Source: Nannochloropsis salina CCMP1776 | Taxonomy: Eukaryota; Sar; Eustigmatophyceae; Eustigmatales; Monodopsidaceae | Assembly (NCBI GenBank): GCA_004565275.1 | Contig: SDOX01000020.1 | Span: 65,189 to 129,188, forward strand | Direction: 5' to 3' | DNA: 64,000 bases | Part shown: positions 1 to 12,044 of the stretch, piece after piece | Layout of the letters: each line of letters starts with the position of its first letter | How positions within the stretch are numbered: position 1 is the stretch's first letter | The notes under the pieces: generated by a model | Database searches by the model: none | What the model was told of the DNA's origin: nothing | The model's input: the letters and a program-made list of their open reading frames with translations, nothing else | Translations under genes and position numbers: made by a program

Positions 1-2
1 AG

Positions 3-1448
3 GAGGAGGGGGAGGAGGAGGAGGAAAGGGGGAAGGAAGAAGAGGAGGAGGAAATGGAGCAAGACGAGGAAGAAGAAGAGGAAGCGGAAGAAGGGGATGG
101 AGAGGATGAGGAGGATAGCCTTCCTCCGCGGCGCCACCTCAGACGACCTCAGCACGAGCCCGCTCGCCCCGTCCTCCCTCCTCGCCCGCCCCCTCCCCAG
201 TGGCTTTCCCCCCCGGGAAGACCCCGTCAGCCCTCTCGAGGAGGAACGAGGGTCTCGGGGGGCCCCCCGGCCGCAGGGTCCACAATCGCCCGAGGCAAGG
301 GTCAGCAGGCTCGAACGTCCTGCGAGGCCCTCCCCGCCGTTCCGAGGGACAGTCGCGCTCTCCCCGTGCAGGTCCGAGGGAGGGCCCTTGTTCCAGGCAC
401 ACGCAGCCTCCACGCCGATCCCTCCATCCCCTCCTCCCCGTCCTACCCACTCCCTCGCTACCTCCGCCACGTCCAGTCCAAGATCAAGCCGCAGGTCGAG
501 CGCGCGCGTCGACAGGCCGGGGCAGGCCCGAGGGCGAAGGGCAGGGAGGGAGGGAGGGAGGAAGGGAGGAAGGGCGGAAGGGAGATGAAAACGGAGACGG
601 TGGGTGGGCCCGTGTTAAAGAACGATGCAGTCGAGGCGACTCTACGTCCAGGCAAGGAGGGGACAGGGGGTGGCGCCCTAGGTCTTGGGGAGAAAGGAAG
701 GGAGCGAGGGAGCGAGGCGAAGGCAGCACTGAGGCGGGCGTCGAAGGCAATGAGGGAGTGCGCTCGCCCGGCCTCTGCCTCCGTGTCCAACTTGCGCCGC
801 GCCGACTCCTCTGCTCGGTCGTTCCAAAGCTCGACGGCCTCCTCCGGACCCGAGATCGCCGAAGCCTTCCTCTCAGGGCCCCTGGGCGGGCAGCTTCGAG
901 GGACGGGCGGGGGGAAGGTGGAGGACGGCAAGCGCGAAGAGAAGGGGCATGGAGGAAAGCTGAGGGAACCGAGGCGCACGAAGCAGCTGCGCCATGCCCG
1001 GGTCACAGAGAAGGAAGCGGCAGGGAGGGAGCGAAGACGAGAGGGGCCGGGGACGCGCGGGCAGGCAATGGGCGTTGACGAGGCAGACGCTGATACGAGG
1101 AGGGTCTTGAATGACCGGGTCGCGCAGGACGGGCAAGAAGAGGAGAAGCAAGAGAGTGAGGAGGAGGAGAGTGAGGAGGAGGAGAGTGAGGAGGAGGAGG
1201 AGGAGAGTGAGGAGGAGGAGGAGGAGGAGAGTGAGGAGGAGGAGGAGGAAGAGGAGGAGGAGGAAGGCGCAACAGTTTTGAGTGAAGGCGAAACAGTTTT
1301 GAGTCTGTCGTCCTCTTCCCAGTCCTCGTATACTTCACTCTCCTCCTCTTCCGCCACATCCTCACATGAATCTTCCCTTCCGACGTACTCTATCTCCTCC
1401 TCCCTGGTATCTTCAGACGATTCCTACGAAGTCGACTTCGTTTCCTGA
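3..1448 (+). CDS. 3' part of an acidic, Ser-rich low-complexity protein
   Basis: I do not recognise this protein. The reading frame is open from the left window edge, so it is probably the 3' portion of a larger gene; the first in-frame ATG is at 54. The protein is disordered in character: an N-terminal Glu/Asp block, a Pro/Arg-rich stretch, a Lys/Arg/Gly-rich middle, a long Glu run broken by Ser (about residues 365-405), and a Ser-rich tail ending in EVDFVS. Other frames are also open because the DNA is G+C- and purine-rich, so the frame choice rests on the coherent acidic and Ser-rich ending and on the clean stop before A+T-rich spacer. It could be a nucleolar-type acidic protein or not coding at all. 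Confidence 0.35.
   Translation, partial: EEGEEEEERGKEEEEEEMEQDEEEEEEAEEGDGEDEEDSLPPRRHLRRPQHEPARPVLPPRPPPPQWLSPPGRPRQPSRGGTRVSGGPPAAGSTIARGKGQQARTSCEALPAVPRDSRALPVQVRGRALVPGTRSLHADPSIPSSPSYPLPRYLRHVQSKIKPQVERARRQAGAGPRAKGREGGREEGRKGGREMKTETVGGPVLKNDAVEATLRPGKEGTGGGALGLGEKGRERGSEAKAALRRASKAMRECARPASASVSNLRRADSSARSFQSSTASSGPEIAEAFLSGPLGGQLRGTGGGKVEDGKREEKGHGGKLREPRRTKQLRHARVTEKEAAGRERRREGPGTRGQAMGVDEADADTRRVLNDRVAQDGQEEEKQESEEEESEEEESEEEEEESEEEEEEESEEEEEEEEEEEGATVLSEGETVLSLSSSSQSSYTSLSSSSATSSHESSLPTYSISSSLVSSDDSYEVDFVS
541..590 (+). repeat. purine-rich GGGA/GGAA repeat
   Basis: A simple run of GGGAGGGA and GGAAGGGA units lies inside the left-edge open frame. A similar tract lies near 13810-13845, in the intron of the phosphodiesterase gene. 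Confidence 0.6.
1149..1262 (+). repeat. GAG-rich imperfect minisatellite
   Basis: Blocks of GAG triplets are separated by AGT in units of about 12-18 bases. In the plus frame they encode Glu runs punctuated by Ser. Slippage makes length variation between strains likely. Confidence 0.8.
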
Positions 1449-2830
1449 ATCCTAAGTAACGATTCAATTTGAAATTAAGCAAGCTCGCAAAAAAAACACA
1501 AAACGAAGACATGAAGACATGAACGTATCCCATTCTAAATCGTAAAAACGTGTTGCCACTTCTTTATATTTCCAACACATCTCACTGAGGTAAGGCTCTT
1601 GAGAAGAGGGCATTTCTTGTACCTCTGCTAGTGTACGTATGGAGCACTCTTCGACAGGAATAAGCTCATAGTATGCGGACCGTGAGAGGAAGTATGAGGA
1701 CAACTATGACTGCCACGCCTCAACTCGTCCAATTATGGATTTGAAATATGTTCCGTGGCGTGCAATTTCACGAGTTTGAAGAGAATGAAAGCGCCCACGG
1801 CACGTTTTCTTCATTGCAATGAGCATGGCGGCTTAAACTGCTCAATGATCACTACCTTCCCAAACCGTACAGTGCTCAGGATTCTGATCAGACGAGTAAG
1901 AGGGCTTTCCCGCACAATGTTAAGTGCTGCAGATATACTGTATCACATTCAGCATCGAAAGCTGGTACTGAGTTTTTTTGGTTCCCTACGTCAACGATGG
2001 GCTTTGAATCCTCCCTTTCCTTTTAACCTCCCCTCCTCCTCGTGCTCGTATAGTTGCCACGGCTAAAATAATATTTTTCATGCCTCATATATGCTATTCG
2101 ACGAATGGGCGGGTTCTATCGCAACTTTTCGTTCCAAGCTTTTTTGAAGAAGGACTGTTTCCGTGAGAGCTCACTTTTTCGTACACACAGATAGAAAGCT
2201 AATGTGTGCTGTGCCTTAACTGGCGTTAAATACCCAAGGCCATGAAACCCGTGTAACGGCAAACAAAAGGCAAGTAATCCAAATTTAGAAAAAAACGGGC
2301 GTTGTAACATAAGTCCAAGTGATGCATAAGTAAAAGGTCTGACAGGAGGATGATAATTGGGCGCCGGCGCTTGACTGAAACCCCCCTCGTACGACAGAGG
2401 CTAATGTCGTTGTCCCGCGTTCTAACGTGGACGTGAGGGTGCAAGAAGTCATACAACTCAGTACGTGTATATGTATGTGAGATATTTGGAAAGCAGTCTG
2501 GTCATTTCCTATCATGGAGGACCGTACGGAGGCGGGCCTTAGTTACATGGCCATCTTCTCCGTTCTTCCGTTTAGTAAAGTACGACTGAAACACTAACGA
2601 TGCGTCCGGATTTCGCAACCCTTCCTTTAGTAGAGGGAAGAGGCTGTATTCGTTCTTCTCCTCCGATGATCTCATCAAGGCGAGTCTGATGGATTCTGAC
2701 AGCAGACCTCGGACTAATAGACATGATGATTAGTGCTTTGAGCTTCATCCATTCTTACTCTACATGCAGGGATAGGGGCTGGTTTCGAGCGACCTTCTAG
2801 ACACATATCACGCTTTCCCCCAAGGAAGAC
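1449..2830. other. intergenic spacer
   Basis: About 1.4 kb with only short scattered open frames and no recognisable domain. It should hold the 3' UTR of the left-edge gene and the promoter of the PhyH gene. I see nothing else. Confidence 0.5.
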
Positions 2831-4302
2831 ATGACGGACAGCGATGAGAGCCGTGGTACGGAGGACTCTTCCCGCCTGGAGGATCCTTTGTCGGCGACAG
2901 ACTTGGAGTTCTTTGTCCAGAACGGATTCGTCTTGCTGAAAAAAGCGTTCGACCCGGACGTGGCAGCGGCGTGCCGCTCAGAGATATGGCAGGTCATTGA
3001 AGGGGAGTCGCGGGCTGCGAGGGAGGAGGGAAACGACCAGGGTAAGGCGCCGGTCGCGGGCGGAGGGTCGTGGGACAATGGCTTGAGCGAGAGTGGGGTA
3101 TACCGCACGGAAGGCGTGTGGACGGCCGCGACGGAGCAGGTCGCTTCCCCACCACCGTGACAAGAGAGTGGAGGGGGGACCTCGCCCTTGCCTACCGAGT
3201 CTCCGAGCCCTCACCTTGCCTTTCCTTTTCCTCTCACCTTCCTGTCCCGCCGTCCAAAGGCATCACTCGATCCGACCCCTCCACCTGGCCCCTCAAGTTC
3301 CCACTCGCCCGTATCTATGGTGCCGAGGAGGGCCCCCCCTGGGGTCAAGTCTTCACACCGCGCCTCCTTCAAGCCCTGGACCAGCTTTGCGGGGGGCGGG
3401 AGGGGTGGAGGCCCTTTGGCTGCGGCTGGTGGATGGTCACGTTCCCGGGACAGGGACGACAAGCACGACCGAGATCCCCGCCTCCTCCCCCTTCTTCCTC
3501 CTGCAGCCTCCGATCTCCCCACGAACATCCCTCTCCCTCCCCCTCCCCGTCCTCCACCCCTCCGCCCCGCTTCCCCCCTCCTCCTTGGCGCCTGGAAGGC
3601 CATTGGCACATCGACGGCCGCCGGCGTCGGCGTTGTCTTCATCCTTTGGAGGTGGGACTCGTTCCGATCTTCTTGTTCTCGGACGTGAGGGAGGGTGGGG
3701 GGGGAACTGCCCTGTGTCAGGGCTCGCACAAATGGGTGGCGAGGCTCCTGAGGGAGGCGGGTCCTGCAGGGATGGACGCTGCCGAGCTGATCAGGCGGGG
3801 CCAGGCCTGGGTGGAGGGGGAGGAAGGAGGATGCAGGGTGGTGGAGACGGTGGGGGAGGCGGGAGACGTCATGTTCACACACCCCTTCCTCCTGCATGGG
3901 AGGAGCAGGAACAATGCGGCGGTGCCCGTGGGGGGGGGCGAGGAGGGCGTGAGATTCATGTGCCACCCGGGGGTGGCCCTGAGAGAGGCGGCGAGTGTAG
4001 ACGGGACCGAGGGAGGGAGAAGCGTGGTGGAAAGGGCTATCATGGCGGCGTGGGAAAGGGGGGAGAGTGGGGGGAACAGGGTGTTCTCCCACGCGGAATG
4101 CTGTACGCTGGAAGCGGGAAGAGAGAGAGAAAAGCGGCGGAGAAAGCGAAAAGGAGAGATGTACGGACAGAGCATGGAGGAGGGCGAGGAGGGGGAGGAG
4201 GGGAGGGAGGTGCCGGAGGGGGTGGACGGAGAGGTAGCTGAGGTTATGGGGATGGTGGGCTTCGGGGCCAGGACGAGGAAAGAGGTAAGGAGGAAGAGAT
4301 AG
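2831..4302 (+). CDS. phytanoyl-CoA dioxygenase (PhyH) family protein
   Basis: A predicted Fe(II)/2-oxoglutarate-dependent oxygenase; the substrate is unknown. The ATG at 2831 opens an exon with the PhyH-like start in which a new N-terminal helix leads to NGFVLLKKAF. After a frame change near 3140-3260 the reading resumes with a GITRSDPSTWP segment. It continues through the metal-binding HxD in GHWHID (about 3600-3615), the PIFLFSDV and GGGTALCQGSHK strands, and the distal His in HPFLLHGRSRN (about 3880-3910). The last 80 residues are a charged, Glu/Lys-rich extension not typical of the family. At least one intron lies between 3093 and 3259, but its exact borders did not resolve. A Pro-rich stretch at 3460-3590 may be a second, frame-preserving intron. 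It converges on the helicase gene. Confidence 0.75.
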
Positions 4303-4633
4303 AGAGGTAGGAGGGGGGATGTAAGAGTAGGAGCACAGAGGGCAAAGGGGTGGGAGGGAGAGGGCAAGGGCATGGTAGCTATTTCGAAATCGTTCTGTAG
4401 TACTCGGACGAGGGCCCGACCTTGTAAAGCAACAACGGGGCGTGTGTCAAGGAGGGCCTATGCGTGTAGAAAATGGAAGGGTGTACACAGTCACTGCCTT
4501 CGTAATGAGGGACCAAGACACTCCACGCTTGACTCGAGACCGCGTTTAGGTTATGCAGTTCTTTTAACGAAGCTCCTTTCTTCCGGTGCGCATCATCCTG
4601 TTTGCATTCTCATCCCTTTCGAGCACGTTCTGA
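4303..4633. other. convergent 3' spacer
   Basis: About 330 bp separates the stop codons of the PhyH-like gene (+) and the SUV3-like gene (-). It presumably holds both 3' UTRs. No other feature was seen. Confidence 0.5.
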
Positions 4634-6873
4634 CTATGTCAGCCGCCCTCCCCGGCGTCGATCTGCCTGCGCTCGTCGCTGCCTGGACGACCCCATCCTC
4701 CCCCCCTTGCTCCGCCCCCCCCTTCCCCCCTTCACCAACGTGAACTCCTTGGGTTTCAGAGTCTTCAGGCCCTCTTCGATCAGCTCGCTGCACCTGACTG
4801 CCGCCTCTTCCGCCTCGTCCATCTCCACGAACACGTCCTCGCCAAAACGGAGGCCCAGCCACAGGTACACATCCAGCACCGCGTGGACCTCCTCCAGGTG
4901 CTTCAGCTCCAACGGAGTCACCGGCACCCGCTCCGACAAGATGTCCATACCCAGTTTCACTTCCTTCCGGTGCTGGTACTGTCTGGCGAAGAAGCGTAGG
5001 AAGGCCATCAGCTCCGCCTGCTTGGTGTCGACGGGGGCGATGCAGAAGGTGTACCGGTCCCTCAAGTTCAGAGGGATCTCCTCCACAAGCCGCGCCACCC
5101 CCAGCATGTCTGTCAAATCGCACAGGAAGTACAGGTCCTGGGCCTGCGAGCCAAGTTGGGAGGCAGCTTGGAGGAAGAGCTTCAGCAAATCCGTGAACTC
5201 CGTGTACGCCGCCCCTTCCTCCTGCCCTCCTTCCCTCCTTCCAGCCCTGTTCGTCCGTCTCTCTTCCCGCGCAGCCGCGTAGTCCTCCACGGTCTCCCGG
5301 ACCCGCAGGCCATTTGCCCTGGCAAACATCATGAGCTGCTCTCGGGACGGCTTGAGACCGGCTGCGCGGATTGGCTCATCCTCCGCCCTCAGCGCCCTCG
5401 CGATGACACTCACATCTCTACTCTCCCGCCCCGCGACGAGGCCCATCTGTCTCCGAGAAATGAACGCCACCATTTCCATATTTTTTAAGTCTTTTGCTGC
5501 ATAATGGGTTTCCTTCGAATGTAAAAGATGCATTTCCTCCCTCCCCGCCTACCTCAAATTTCCCCTTAAACCGCCCGGCCCGCCCCGCGATTTGTTTGAT
5601 TTCTGCATCGCTCAGGCGCCGGTCCACTTTGCCGTCAAATTTCTCGAGGGCTGAGAAAATGACGCGGCCGATTGCCAGGTTGAGTCCCATCCCTGTGGGA
5701 GTGCCCGTGTAAAGGAGACAGGAGGAACCGCAATTCGCACGGTGACTCCGTGAGCATACAGATACACATACGCCTCTCCCCCAAGCTTCACCGCTATGAA
5801 TTTAGAGTCCCGGATCCTGACAAGTCCCTACCAATGGCGTCGGTCGCAACCATCACGTTCCAGCCGCTGCCTTCCTCGTTAAAAAGACGAGCCTGCTCCC
5901 GCCGTGCCTCAGGGGGGAGGCCGCCGTAGACGATGCAACACTTCATCCGCGGGGACGTGGCGACCTCGATCTCGTTCTTGAGCTCAAAGAGTTTTTTACG
6001 GCTGAAGGCAACCACACAGTCCCCCGCTTCGATCTCCGCCCAGCTTGCGACGGCTTTCTTCTGGGGCTTCAAAGGACTCAGGCGCGCGTATTCGCGGACC
6101 TCCACGTCATCCCCTATCTCCCTGGCCAGCTCTTGCACGATTTCCACGAAGGCGGGGGAGCCACACAGGTGGACTTCTATCGCAGGCAGGCCTAAAACCA
6201 CCCTTGTCCACGCCCATCCCCTCTCCTTGTCTCCGATCAACTGACACTCGTCCACAACGGCCACGTCATAGGTGCGACTCACGTCCGCCATTTCCACCGT
6301 GCAGCTCATGTGCCGGCTTCCTTCCACCTCTTTCACCTCTTGACCTGTCCATAGCTCGCAAGGTACATCCTTTGAATTCAATTTTTCGTATACTTCCCAA
6401 GCAAGGAGTCGCAAAGGCCCGCAATATATCCCGCTTGCCGCCCTCTGCATGCGTTCTAATGCCTCGTGAGTCTTGCCCGAGTTTGTAGGCCCCACATGCA
6501 AAATGAGTGAGCGCTTAAATTTCCTGGCCTGTACATACCAATTGTGAGGAGCGCCGAAATCGGCGTAGGGATCTGATATTTGTGGTTTTTCGCAGACATA
6601 CGTCTGACGCCGCCCCTTGCCTCTTGACCATCCTGTTGATCTTGTCGATGCATGCGCTGGTGTTGTTGATGCTGCTGTGCCTGTTACAGTGCTAAAGTAG
6701 AGGGCAGACCGAAGAAGTATACATTCATCCCGTCTGCGTGCGAGTATATTGATAATTGTGGCAGCTACAGGTCTTCCGGAGTGGGGAGGTCGGCATGACG
6801 AGGGCGTGCCTATCAGAGCTCTCTTGAGGCGTCGTTTGTGGCCAGGAATAATCCATTGCACCCGTCGCAACAT
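4634..6873 (-). CDS. SUPV3L1: ATP-dependent RNA helicase SUV3, mitochondrial
   Basis: This is a homologue of the Ski2-like helicase that unwinds RNA for the mitochondrial degradosome. The ATG at 6873 starts an Arg-rich presequence of about 60 residues that suits mitochondrial import. Motif I is GPTNSGKT (residues about 128-135) and motif II is DECQ (about 208-211). Motif V reads ATDAIGMGLNL across an exon join and motif VI is QIAGRAGR. The C-terminal helical SUV3 region follows. The model has three exons (6873-5832, 5692-5553, 5512-4634), giving 686 residues. The first join (phase 1) rebuilds the conserved motif exactly. The second intron would be only 40 bp; it is needed to keep frame, but its length is unusual. 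The Lys/Arg/Gly-rich tail is species-specific. Confidence 0.9.
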
Positions 6874-7696
6874 GGAGTGAGCTACCAGAAATTTTCTGAA
6901 AAAGCGAGCGGGGGTGAATTAAAACGTGTGGCTCTGGATTTGTATGCGAGAGAGTGTAACATGGAGAGGGGCGAAGGTTAAGCGGATGGGCCGCGGGCTT
7001 GCGCTACCCCCCGAGGAGGGACTTATGTAAGCATAATTATGCCTTCTCCTTTCGCACAAATGTACTAAAACGCTACATTAATCAATATATGACTCTTCCT
7101 TAAAGACCACCGATTTTGAAACTCGGCTTAAAATCTTAAAAATAACCATCCGCGGGGGCTGTAGACGTGCCGTCAGAAGCTGCATTAATCCGAGCGTGTA
7201 AAACCCCTTTTGCAGGTACCGAAAGTCTCGATGACCCTACAATACCCAACCACGAGCAATTTCAAAGACTAAGTTGTAATTCGAGAAACAAGGTGCCTCG
7301 TAAGGACACCTTTAAGGTTGACTTTTTCTGTTAGGCTGTCATAGTATGTGTTCTATACGTATTTTAAATCTGTTACCACAACATCTTTTAACGCATGTCC
7401 ATCCACACCCCTGGTCGAGATTTAAAACTTCGGCGGTATGACAAGCAATATTATCGCCTTACTTTGTGTTCATGGCGGAGAAGGCAAGTTATCTCGTGAC
7501 CCCGCTGTCTGACGTCCAGTAATTTAAAATTCCATCCCGAAGGTCGTTTGTTTTTGGAGGTCAAAGATAACGTCAAATTGGCACTTGAATTTCTCGAAGC
7601 CTTGACTTCGAATGTTTTCTTCAACCACTCCACACATTCGTCTACCCTCCCCGAGTCCTGACAACCATCGCGAGCCACACTTTCCTTGCGCGACGC
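6874..7696. other. spacer with SUV3 promoter; one doubtful short frame
   Basis: It lies upstream of SUV3 and downstream of the small gene at 7697-8594. An open frame of 75 codons on the minus strand (7678-7451) has no Met-initiated support beyond its first codon and no known motif. I treat it as probable 3' UTR. No RNA gene was seen. Confidence 0.4.
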
Positions 7697-8594
7697 CTAC
7701 TTCTTGGACGGAGAAAAGAGGTTTTGAATGAATCCAATCACTCCCGAGTTCCTCCGTTCCACGTCATCCTTTTTCTCCGCAGTTTTTGCCGGTGTCATTT
7801 CGCCTGTCTTGGAGGTTTTTGCTTTCTTGGCTTCCGGTTTCGCAATTTTTCTTTCCTTCTTCCCACCATTCCCGCCAGCATTCTCGACCGCTTTCCTGCA
7901 GGGTACGGATTTAAAATTTGTGACGAGTTGAGTCATGAAAAGGTTCGTAAGCGACCATTACTTCCGGCAAAGATATGATTTGCACGATGGGGACACGAGG
8001 GATAGAGAGGAGACTAGGACAAAGGAGGCAGTATCGTCTTAATGGCGTGCGTGAGGCAACCTGTGACGCCACTCGAGATCCCTACCTGATGTCATCGATA
8101 GACAGGGCACCGCTTTTCAAATACCGCTGTGGGTGGTGAGCAGAATGCGATGAGGTCCCACGACAATCCTCGTCAGACCCAGGCACCCGCAAACGTCACG
8201 TGAGAACGCCCCTACGTACCTCCACAGTGCGAGTTACTTGTGATTTAGAAAAGCGGTCTGATTTCTCCTCCCCTATTTCTTTCAGCATTTTGCTGTGTTT
8301 GGCCAAGGGGGATGACGTGAGAGAATGGGAGATAGTTGCCGCCCGTAGCCAGAATACGCAAGTTTCTGAGCACATGAGGAGTTTTACAAAATTAGATCTG
8401 CGGTTCTGAAACCCACTCCCTTTATAATTCACCGGATTTCCCTTCAATCACCCCCCACAGCCTGCCACGCACCGCAAGCTCCTGTAGTTGACCTGATCGC
8501 CGTAAAGCAAGCCCTGCAGCGCTGTTCTATCATTGGGGGCATGTGTATGATCTTCCAATTCCGCCAACGAGCGATTGCGCTTGCCGCTGCTCAT
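7697..8594 (-). CDS. small basic protein, four exons, function unknown
   Basis: I do not recognise the family. Four exons join with matching phases: 8594-8473 (ATG, starts MSSGKRNRSLAEL, ends phase 2), 8292-8220 (ends in a strong GTACGT donor), 8126-8086 (41 nt, RYLKSGALSIDD), and 7895-7697 (ends GFIQNLFSPSKK and a TAG). The product is 144 residues. Its middle reads as a helix with alternating charge, and the Lys/Ala-rich part (KKERKIAKPEAKKAK) resembles a nuclear-type basic segment. No Met-started frame of any length exists here without splicing, so a simple ORF search would miss it. The joins are inferred; the clean phase agreement across three introns is the main support. Confidence 0.5.
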
Positions 8595-9378
8595 CTTCAG
8601 CTTTGATTGGGCGGCGGGAATCCTTTATCCTTAGGTGAAAGAGAAAACACGTAGGTCATTGAGCGGTGCAGACCAATCGAGGAAGGCAGATTTCGCGTTA
8701 AAAATCGTCCACGAATGGTCGATATCCCCACATGCAGATCGAAAGACTTTGCTGTACGATCGGGGCTCCAAGCTCGCTTTGCAAGTCAGGACAGACGGGG
8801 GGGAAATGCCTCCTAACTACGTGGATGGGAGGAGAAACAATATCCGCCCCCAAAAAGTTGATTCCGAGTACAAACATAGCACCTATACTGCACCCTCATA
8901 ATGACGCCTCTTTCCCTCAGCCATTTGCATATCAAGCCCCCTCCCCTTTTCTTTCCTTTCCCGCCTCTGTGCTCCGGCTGGGGCTATTCCTTCCCCTACT
9001 GGTACTACCCCGACATTCCCTTCCTTTCCCGGTCTTTTCACGCCGCCTCCTCGCACTTGAGGCGAGGAGTACAGAATGTGCCGATCATGCTCGAGATGGA
9101 CATGCATGTTACATGTACAGGACTAGTACTGGTGTTCCTTCTGAAAACGGAGCAACACTCGCCGGAGTGCTCTCGAGCGATTCCATCAACGGACGGTGGC
9201 CGTGAAAGCTCTCTCTTAATTTGCTTGCATACCCCGGGTGCCATTATCAGGCACCTTTGTCCCAAAATCGGTGATTGAGCTCGTTTGCTCGTGTGAGCTT
9301 ATTATTAATCATTCTCAGTCATCACCAGGACAAAAGCAGCTCAGGTGTCGTCGCCGTCGTACTTTTAGCCGTGCCAGC
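8595..9378. promoter_or_regulatory. divergent spacer between the small gene and GlyRS
   Basis: About 780 bp lies between the start codons of the small minus-strand gene and glycyl-tRNA synthetase. It should contain both promoters. A pyrimidine-rich tract sits near 8900-9050. No coding match was seen. Confidence 0.4.
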
Positions 9379-12044
9379 ATGACGGACTCCACTGCCCCAG
9401 TCGTCGACGTGGATGCCTTGGCTGCAGCCGTCACGAAGCAAGGTGGTGTGGTAAAAATGTTGAAGAAAGACGGGGCCAAGGCGGAGGTCTTGGAGCCAGA
9501 AGTGGCCAAGCTTCTGGCCCTCAGAGCTGAATTTGACGCCGCACGTAAAGCCGCTGATGGCAATAAAACAGACAAGCCTTTCAACCGAGCCGCCTTTGAC
9601 GATTTAGTCAAGCGCAAAATGTTCGTAGTTTCAGCGTTCGAAATTCATGGTGGTGTAGGCGGTCTGTTTGACTTAGGACCGGCCTCGTGCGCGCTCAAAG
9701 CAAACATACTGGACGTGTGGCGCCAGCACTTCATTTTGGAGGAGAACATGCTGGAGATGGAGTGCACGTGTCTGACTCCGGAGGTGGTCCTGAAAACGAG
9801 TGGCCACGTAGAAAAATTCACTGACTTGATGGTAAGACCCCGCAGGAAAGGCAGGGCTCGGCGGCGAGGGCGCGAGGGAAGGCTCAAGGCGACTACCGGG
9901 GAGAGGGACGAGGAGGAGTCCTGGCGTGCCTGACGACGAAAAGAGTCATTCCTCCTGCACAGCTCAACGCCCCTTCACTTTCTCTCTACGTTCAGGTCAA
10001 GGACGAGAGCACAGGGGATTGCCATCGGGCGGACAAGCTGTTGGAGGATTTCATCGACAGCTTTTTGGAGAGCAACCCCACCCTCTCACGCGAGGAGCAG
10101 GATGAGTATCGGCGGGTCCAGCGGCAAGCGGACGCCTACACGCCCGAGGAGCTGCACAAACTCTTCCAGGTGGGCCGCGGGAAGGGACGGGAGGGCCCGG
10201 CACTCCAGCGGTCATCGAGGCGCCCGTTCCTCGTTGGCGGGCTTTTCTCCGGGTATCCTACTGGCCAGATGTGCGATGAGGAGCGACTCTGGAAGAGTTC
10301 CAACACCTGACGTTGACTGAAGGCATCCTTGCGATGCTTGTGAACGAGCCACTTACATTCTGAGCGCACACGTCTCTTCTTCTCCCCCTCCGGCATCCAA
10401 CCCGGCGGGCCTCTCTCTCACTCCTCCCTCTCTTTCGTTTTACGCAGAAATACGGCATCGTCAGCCCCACAACAGGCAATGCCCTCACCTTTCCCTTCGC
10501 CTTCAACCTCATGTTCAAGACCTCTATCGGGCCCGAGGGCGTGGCTGCAGGCTATCTGCGTCCGGAGACGGCCCAAGGGCTCTTTGTCAACTTCCGCCGC
10601 CTCCTCGAGTACAATTCGGGTGCGTCGTCCCTCCACTCCGACTCGGAACCTTTCCCTTCCTGCTTGTCCACGCCTCGTCTCCCTATATCGTTCCAGTCCT
10701 TCCCATTCCCCCTCTCCTCACTGACCTTACCCCATTGCGCATCCTCTCTCCTCTCGGACCCTAGGTCGCATGCCGTTTGCCGCCGCCCAAATTGGCCTGG
10801 GCTTTCGGAACGAGATCTCCCCTCGGGCAGGCCTCCTCCGCGTGCGCGAGTTCTGCATGGCGGAGATAGAGCACTTCGTGAACCCGCAGGACAAGAAACA
10901 CCCCAAGTTCGCCTCCCTCGCCGGTCAGTCCCTGGTCCTCTTCCCCAACGATGAGCAGCTCGGATCGGGGAAGACGCGGGTGATGACAATCGGCGAGGCG
11001 GTTCGGGAGGGGATCGTGAACAACGAGACGCTTGGGTTCTTCATGGCCAAGACCTGGCGGTTCATGGAGAAGATCGGCATGGACGCTGCCAGGCTGCGGT
11101 TTCGACAGCACCTGAAGACAGAGATGGCGCATTACGCGGCAGACTGCTGGGACCTGGAGATCAAGTCCAGCTACGGGTGGGTGGAGTGCGTGGGCCACGC
11201 GGACCGGGCCTGTTACGACCTGATGGTGCACTCGAAGAAGAGCAAGGTGCCCCTCATTGCCTCCTACACGCTGCCGGAGCCGCGGGAGGAGGAGGTGTGG
11301 GTGATGAAGGCGGACAAGGCGGTGATCGGCAAGACCTTCAAGCAGGAGCAGAAGAAGGTGATGGCAGCCCTGGAGGCGCTGACCGAAGAGGGGGGCGAGC
11401 GAGTGGAGGCGGTGCTGGCCGAGTTGGAGGGGCCGGAGGGGGCGGCGGAGGTGGAGGGTTGCCGCGTCACGCGAGGCATGGTGACTTGGAGCAAGGTCAA
11501 GAGAATGGTCCAAGAGGTCAAGTACATGCCCAGCGTCATCGAGCCCTCCTTTGGGATCGGCCGCGTCCTCTACTCCCTCCTCGAGCATTCCTTTTACCAA
11601 CGGAAGACGGACGAGAACCGGTGCGTGATGGCTTTCCTCCCCCGAGTAGCCCCCATCAAGGTGGGGGTGTACCCGCTGTTGAACAAGCCCGAGTTCGCGC
11701 CCTTCACCGAGAGCATCGTCGGGAAGCTGACGGATGCCGGGATCTCCAACAGGGCGGACGCGACGGGGGTGAGCGTGGGGAGGCGGTACTCGCGCGCCGA
11801 CGAGATCGGCTGCCCCTTCGGCGTGACCGTGGACTATGAGACCCTGGCGGCCCAGGACGTGACGGTACGGGAGCGGGACAGCACGGCGCAGATCCGCGTC
11901 CCGATCGAGAGGCTGGTGCCGCTCTTGAAGGGGCTGGTGGACGGGAGTAAGACGTGGGAGAAGGACGCGATGGGCAGCTTCCCTGTTGTGCGGACTGGGG
12001 AGGAGGAAGAAGAGGGGGGGGAAGAAGGGGGGGGGGAACGCTGA
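9379..12044 (+). CDS. GARS: glycyl-tRNA synthetase (eukaryotic/archaeal alpha2 type)
   Basis: It charges tRNA-Gly with glycine; class II synthetase. The ATG at 9379 begins [10 protein letters not shown] and is followed by a WHEP-like helical domain (about residues 10-60). The catalytic core then runs through [15 protein letters not shown] (motif 1 region), [12 protein letters not shown] and GFRNEISPR (motif 2), and [10 protein letters not shown] (motif 3). A C-terminal anticodon-binding domain follows ([14 protein letters not shown] onward). The exons are 9379-9831, 9996-10169, 10448-10619 and 10765-12044. All joins are GT-AG and phase-consistent, giving 692 residues, normal for the family. 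The last 20 residues are a Glu/Gly-rich tail. No in-frame upstream ATG was found, so an organelle form would need another transcript start or another gene. Confidence 0.95.

Noticed and set aside
458-1357. Minus-strand Ser-rich frame opposite the left-edge gene
   Set aside because: It is the mirror of the GAG repeats and has no coherent protein outside low-complexity Ser runs.
9238-9378. In-frame N-terminal extension of glycyl-tRNA synthetase as an organelle presequence
   Set aside because: The open frame upstream of 9379 has an Arg-rich stretch, but its first codon is GTG and there is no ATG in frame, so initiation there is unsupported.
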